38,276 bases of DNA from Streptomyces sp. AcH 505 (lineage in GTDB: Bacteria > Actinomycetota > Actinomycetes > Streptomycetales > Streptomycetaceae). Below the pieces are notes generated by a model that saw only the letters and a program-made list of their open reading frames with translations, made no database searches and was not told the origin of the DNA. The DNA is taken from assembly GCF_000818175.1 (NCBI RefSeq), contig NZ_JTIY01000005.1:1-38276 (forward strand). The letters are read 5' to 3'. Shown piece by piece: positions 34,961-38,276 of the stretch (within the stretch, counting starts at the first letter, position 1; each line of letters begins with the position of its first letter). Position numbers and translations under genes: made by a program.

Positions 34961-35172
34961 CCGGTTCGCCTTGCCTTTGCAAAGCCGCGGTCCGTGGCCA
35001 TGAAGCGGGCCAGCATGGGCGCGACCAGCTTTGCCGGATCGATCCGCTGCCCGCTTTCGCGCGCCATGGCCTCTGCATAGGCGACAAGATCCCGATGCAC
35101 TGATGCCGGAAGTTCAGTGGTGACCTTGACCGGCTTGTCGTCGGGCAGCGCTGCTATTCTAAGCTTTGGCAT
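34927..35172 (-). CDS. DUF2274 protein of the trb operon
   Basis: The 81-residue protein begins MPKLRIAALPDDKPVKVTTE and continues ELPASVHRDLVAYAEAMARE, characteristic of DUF2274. The fold looks like a small ribbon-helix-helix protein, with a beta strand then helices, and might bind DNA. It is found immediately after trbI in conjugation loci and here starts 3 bp after the trbI stop. Its role in transfer is not known. Confidence 0.85.
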   Translation of the reverse strand: MPKLRIAALPDDKPVKVTTELPASVHRDLVAYAEAMARESGQRIDPAKLVAPMLARFMATDRGFAKARRTGHSPRAGGGEG

Positions 35173-35175
35173 CTC

Positions 35176-36384
35176 CTACCCTCTGTAAGGCGCAAGTATA
35201 AGGTCACGATTGACGACAACGCGAACCGGGAAGCCGGGCCGCACGGTAAGAGTAGGCTGAATGTTGAGGCTGCGCCTAACTACCTGCTGCCCGGTTTGGT
35301 TCAGTGAATCCGATGCGCCGTGTCGCAATGCCTGGACAATTGCGCTGTCGTTGCTGTTGGCGTCGGAACCAGCCCCCAGTTCGGTCCCAACCGCCAGAAA
35401 CGTCGATAGTGCCGCAGCTTTGAACAGCTCACCCCAGTGATTATCAACCTGATCTTCGAGGCCTGCATACCCGGCAGCATCAGCGCCAAGCTGTCGCTCG
35501 AGAACGATAGAACGGCCATTCGGCATTATGAGGCGGGTCCAGACAAGCAGGACGCGGGACTGGCCGAAGGTGATCTGGCTATCGTATGTACCGATCAAAC
35601 GCGCTCCCTGAGGCACGAGCAGAAAGCGGCCGGTCGGTGTATCAAATACATTTTCTGTAACCTGCGCGCTGATCTGGCCTGGCAGGTCCGACCGGATTCC
35701 AGTAATCAGGGCGCCCGGAATAACAGTCCCAGCCTGCACAATATACGGGGAAGCCGGCCTGGTGATGCGGTCAGGGCTGACCGTGCGACGGTCCACAGAA
35801 GCGTTCACAAAGGCAAGCTTCCTGTCCTGGCCGTTCTGAGTGAGTCCATCGTCGCTGTTGCCTGGACCCGCTGGCGTAATGCGGTCACTCCCTACAACCG
35901 GGGCGGCCGGCGAACGCGCTCCTCTTCCATTGGTCGAAGCAAACAAATGGCTGACACGGGCAGCTTCACTTTCTTGGTCTCGTCGCTGTTGGTCCGGATC
36001 GGCGCCGCTTGGTGCCAGCTGGCCTTGAGCTGCAAGGATCGGCCGGCCAAGGTCGCCAGGGAGCGGTGGACCAAGCTGCGGGACGGATTGCGGTGCGGCG
36101 CCGGCGTAGTCCTTCGGCAGCATCGTGATGCCATCGGCAACATTGTGATGGTCGGTGCTGTAGAACTCGTCAGCCGTCTGGGATCGGGGATGGTTGCTCC
36201 GCAGTGACCACAACACGGCTCCGCTGATGACGAGCAACGCGAAGGCCGTTCCGCCAGCTAAAACTTTCCGCGACAGCCGCGTCACGCGCGGAGGCTCAGC
36301 CCTCAGCCGAAATCGCTCGGTTGGCTCGCCCGAGGGCGGGGCCGGAGCCGCATGTCCTTCATCATTTGCGTTCAGGGTGTTCAT
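35176..36384 (-). CDS. trbI: Conjugal transfer protein TrbI (VirB10-like)
   Basis: The 402-residue protein has a short cytoplasmic N-terminus, one TM helix at about 40-60 (VLAGGTAFALLVISGAVLW), a Pro-rich periplasmic linker and a C-terminal beta-barrel domain with ASPYIVQAGTVIPGALITGI, GRFLLVPQGARLIGTYDS, and VLLVWTRLIMPNGRSIVLER. VirB10-type proteins span the inner and outer membrane parts of the type IV secretion channel. Its ATG overlaps the trbG stop as ATGA. Confidence 0.94.
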   Translation of the reverse strand: MNTLNANDEGHAAPAPPSGEPTERFRLRAEPPRVTRLSRKVLAGGTAFALLVISGAVLWSLRSNHPRSQTADEFYSTDHHNVADGITMLPKDYAGAAPQSVPQLGPPLPGDLGRPILAAQGQLAPSGADPDQQRRDQESEAARVSHLFASTNGRGARSPAAPVVGSDRITPAGPGNSDDGLTQNGQDRKLAFVNASVDRRTVSPDRITRPASPYIVQAGTVIPGALITGIRSDLPGQISAQVTENVFDTPTGRFLLVPQGARLIGTYDSQITFGQSRVLLVWTRLIMPNGRSIVLERQLGADAAGYAGLEDQVDNHWGELFKAAALSTFLAVGTELGAGSDANSNDSAIVQALRHGASDSLNQTGQQVVRRSLNIQPTLTVRPGFPVRVVVNRDLILAPYRG

Positions 36385-37406
36385 GACGAGGGCCTCCCGT
36401 CGGTCCTGAAAATCCTGACCTTCTGCTGGTGCTCTCCGCCGAGGCGAAGCTCGGCGGCTGCGAAGAGCCGGTCGACGATCAGCACGTTGCCGTAAGCGCG
36501 ATAATTCACCAGTTCAGTCTTACCCTCAGGGCCGATCACGAACAGCGGGGGCATCTCACCTTGCACGATGCCGGCCGGGAATTCGACATAGACCTTGCGA
36601 CCATCGTCATAGGCGGCAAGCGGTCGCCAAGGTGGGCTATCCCCTTCGATCGCATAGCGAGAAATACGCTGCGCCGGATCCGGAAGAACGGGTCTCAGAG
36701 CGACTGCACGTGATCGCTCACGGACCGTTTCCGGATAGTACCAGGCAACGGACGGCATGTATGGCCGCTCGCGGGAACGGAGCTCGATCAGGTAGGTGCG
36801 CCGATCGGTATTGACGACGAGATTGGTCTCGATTGACGCACGGGTGGGCTTGACCAGGATATGGACGCGCCGCGTGTCCCCGCTCCCGCTTTCGGTATCG
36901 CCCACGACCCAGCGTACGGTATCTCCGGCCGCGATGGGTCCTGATCCTGTCAGTTGCTCTCCTTCTTCGAGCGCAATGTCTGTGATCTGGCCGGGTGCGG
37001 CGTAGATCTGATAGAGAGCCCCGGGACTGTACGCGTAGATTTGCGCTGCGTTGAAATACCCTCGCTTGCGCGGCTCAACACGGGCTGCGCTGTTTGCCGT
37101 CTCAACGCGATTCACCGGTTCAAGCTCTTCCTTTCCTCCCGCCTTGCCGCCGAGAGCTGGCTTCCAGAGTGGTGGAACGTGAAGGGGGCGCGATTTGTCA
37201 TCCAGCAGCACTGGCGGTGACGACAACGCAGGAACTTCCGTGTCGTAGCTGATCTCGGGTGGAATGTAGGTCGCGCAACCGCCGAGCGCCGAAGCACAAA
37301 GCAGCAGAGCGGACAAAACTGCTCGCTTCGGGGCTCCGCATCCCGACCAGCTTGAATTGAACCTGCTGTTCGAGATCGGACAGTTCGAGTATGCGTCAGA
37401 AAGCAT
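36381..37406 (-). CDS. trbG: Conjugal transfer protein TrbG (VirB9-like), lipoprotein
   Basis: About 341 residues from ATG 37406; the GTG at 37415 overlaps the trbF stop as GTGA and is equally plausible. A lipoprotein signal (VLSALLLCASALGGCATYIP) lies near residue 30-50. The VirB9 domain shows YSPGALYQIYAAPGQITDIA, GDTVRWVVGDTESGSGDTRR, HILVKPTRASIETNLVVNTD and MPSVAWYYPE. It forms the outer-membrane core of the mating channel with TrbI. Confidence 0.93.
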   Translation of the reverse strand: MLSDAYSNCPISNSRFNSSWSGCGAPKRAVLSALLLCASALGGCATYIPPEISYDTEVPALSSPPVLLDDKSRPLHVPPLWKPALGGKAGGKEELEPVNRVETANSAARVEPRKRGYFNAAQIYAYSPGALYQIYAAPGQITDIALEEGEQLTGSGPIAAGDTVRWVVGDTESGSGDTRRVHILVKPTRASIETNLVVNTDRRTYLIELRSRERPYMPSVAWYYPETVRERSRAVALRPVLPDPAQRISRYAIEGDSPPWRPLAAYDDGRKVYVEFPAGIVQGEMPPLFVIGPEGKTELVNYRAYGNVLIVDRLFAAAELRLGGEHQQKVRIFRTDGRPSS

Positions 37407-37411
37407 TTTTG

Positions 37412-38095
37412 TCACTGACTCAACTCCTTCGACCAATTGATGGCGCGGACGTAGACGCCAAGGGGATTCTTGCGCAGGCGGTCGGCATCGTGCGGCGTCT
37501 CGATCACGATCGATAGAATCGCGGTCCACCGCTCGGTCGAGCTCAACGAGCCGTTCTCGTAGGTGCGCTGGATCCATGCGACTCGAAAGCTCTCCGACGA
37601 GGCCCGAATGACGCTCGATACGTCGACGGAGATCTGCTCCTTCCCCAACTTGGCAAAGGGATCGTTGTTACGCGCATAGTCGTTGAGCGCGGCCGCGCCG
37701 CGATCGGTCGTGAAATCGTACGCTCGGAGCCAGTTCTGGCGTAGGACAATCCCGTCCGCTGGCAGGCCCATGACGTCTTCGATAAACCGAGCCAGATGGT
37801 AAGCGATTTGCGCATCAGTGGGCTGATAGTCGAAGTTGGCGGGCGCAACCCTTTGGGCTTGGCCGAGGTGATCGACCTCGACCACCCAGGGAGTGATTGA
37901 CCCTTGGTTCGCTTGCCAGACAAGTCCGCCCGCAAGCCCCGCGGACAGCAACAGGCAGCCAAACGCCATCAGGCGCCAGTTCCTGGCTTGCACGCGTGCC
38001 GAACCGATGCGCTCGTCCCAGACCTGCGCTGCCTTTTGATAGGGCGTGACCGGTTCGGGCATACGCCCATAATGCACGAAAGGTCGTCTGAACAT
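37412..38095 (-). CDS. trbF: Conjugal transfer protein TrbF (VirB8-like)
   Basis: The 227-residue protein has one TM helix at about 42-62 (LMAFGCLLLSAGLAGGLVW) and a periplasmic VirB8 domain with GSITPWVVEVDHLGQAQRVA, GIVLRQNWLRAYDFTTDRGA and FRVAWIQRTYENGSLSSTER. VirB8 proteins are inner-membrane assembly factors of type IV secretion. It lies 102 bp after the end of trbL. Confidence 0.94.
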   Translation of the reverse strand: MFRRPFVHYGRMPEPVTPYQKAAQVWDERIGSARVQARNWRLMAFGCLLLSAGLAGGLVWQANQGSITPWVVEVDHLGQAQRVAPANFDYQPTDAQIAYHLARFIEDVMGLPADGIVLRQNWLRAYDFTTDRGAAALNDYARNNDPFAKLGKEQISVDVSSVIRASSESFRVAWIQRTYENGSLSSTERWTAILSIVIETPHDADRLRKNPLGVYVRAINWSKELSQ

Positions 38096-38197
38096 CGATA
38101 ATTGCCCCTGAGATTAAGTGGATCAATTTCAAGTTACGCGGTGTGCGGGTCTGAGGCGCTACTGCAAGGCGAATGGCGAGAGCGAAGCGGCTGCATG

Positions 38198-38276
38198 TCA
38201 GCGCTCTCCATTGGACAAATCGACGGAAGAACCGCTGCCACCGTGATCACCGGAGCGGACCGCGTGGCCGGCCGCC
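38198..38276 (-). CDS. trbL: C-terminal end of TrbL (VirB6-like), rest outside window
   Basis: The last 25 codons before the stop at 38198 encode AAGHAVRSGDHGGSGSSVDL and then SNGER, a Gly/Ser-rich hydrophilic tail typical of TrbL. Position directly before trbF in the standard order trbL-trbF-trbG-trbI supports the call. The membrane-spanning part lies to the right of the window. Confidence 0.75.
   Translation of the reverse strand, partial: AAGHAVRSGDHGGSGSSVDLSNGER

Noticed and set aside
35437..36207. 256-codon plus-strand open frame opposite trbI
   Set aside because: It lies wholly within trbI on the other strand and has no recognisable motif; GC-rich shadow.
1..38276. CRISPR arrays, rRNA genes and complete insertion sequences
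   Set aside because: No regularly spaced repeats, rRNA segments or transposase genes were seen on reading both strands.

Overview
The window looks like part of an accessory region in an alphaproteobacterium, most likely Bradyrhizobium or a close relative such as Afipia or Rhodopseudomonas. This rests on a Bradyrhizobium-like LuxR/LuxI pair, rhizobial trb conjugation genes, a GckA-type glycerate kinase and the overall protein flavour. No database search was possible, so all names come from motifs and recognised family sequence.

Layout. 1-604: a divergently controlled arsenic pair (arsC cut by the window edge, arsR) with a perfect operator-like dyad over the arsR start. 764-3911: an integration hotspot, with a full tyrosine recombinase, a tRNA-Arg(CCG) and, beyond the tRNA, a broken second integrase whose end is fused to the antisense 3' end of a sensor kinase gene. 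3848-7557: an OmpR-type two-component system divergent from two lipoprotein L,D-transpeptidases; the shared spacer carries two PmrA-like direct-repeat boxes. 8040-12953: a LysR regulator, an alkaline-phosphatase-superfamily hydrolase and a divergent chemoreceptor.

13044-28375 is the metabolic core. One operon encodes an organophosphate-type (OPA) MFS carrier, glycolate oxidase GlcDEF and an Ldh-family dehydrogenase. Upstream of it lies phosphonoacetate hydrolase PhnA, closed by a strong terminator, and divergent from PhnA a phosphoglycolate phosphatase. A second operon encodes glyoxylate carboligase, hydroxypyruvate isomerase, tartronate semialdehyde reductase, glycerate 2-kinase and pyruvate kinase, preceded by a LysR gene. 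Together these cover uptake of a phosphorylated or phosphono C2 acid, its dephosphorylation, glycolate to glyoxylate, then tartronate semialdehyde, glycerate, 2-phosphoglycerate and, with enolase from elsewhere, PEP and pyruvate.

29864-31921 is gene-poor but holds a 57-residue small gene and two copies of a 34-bp bipartite motif. The same motif, with the same 9-bp spacing, lies upstream of phnA and of the second hydrolase. These four copies link the two hydrolases and the gene-poor region into one putative regulon and are the most novel signal seen.

31922-38276: a small hypothetical gene, a LuxR receptor and LuxI synthase, a LysR regulator, then convergent trb genes (DUF2274, trbI, trbG, trbF, end of trbL) of a type IV conjugation system. 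The window is probably inside or at the edge of an integrative and conjugative element, with quorum sensing next to the transfer genes.
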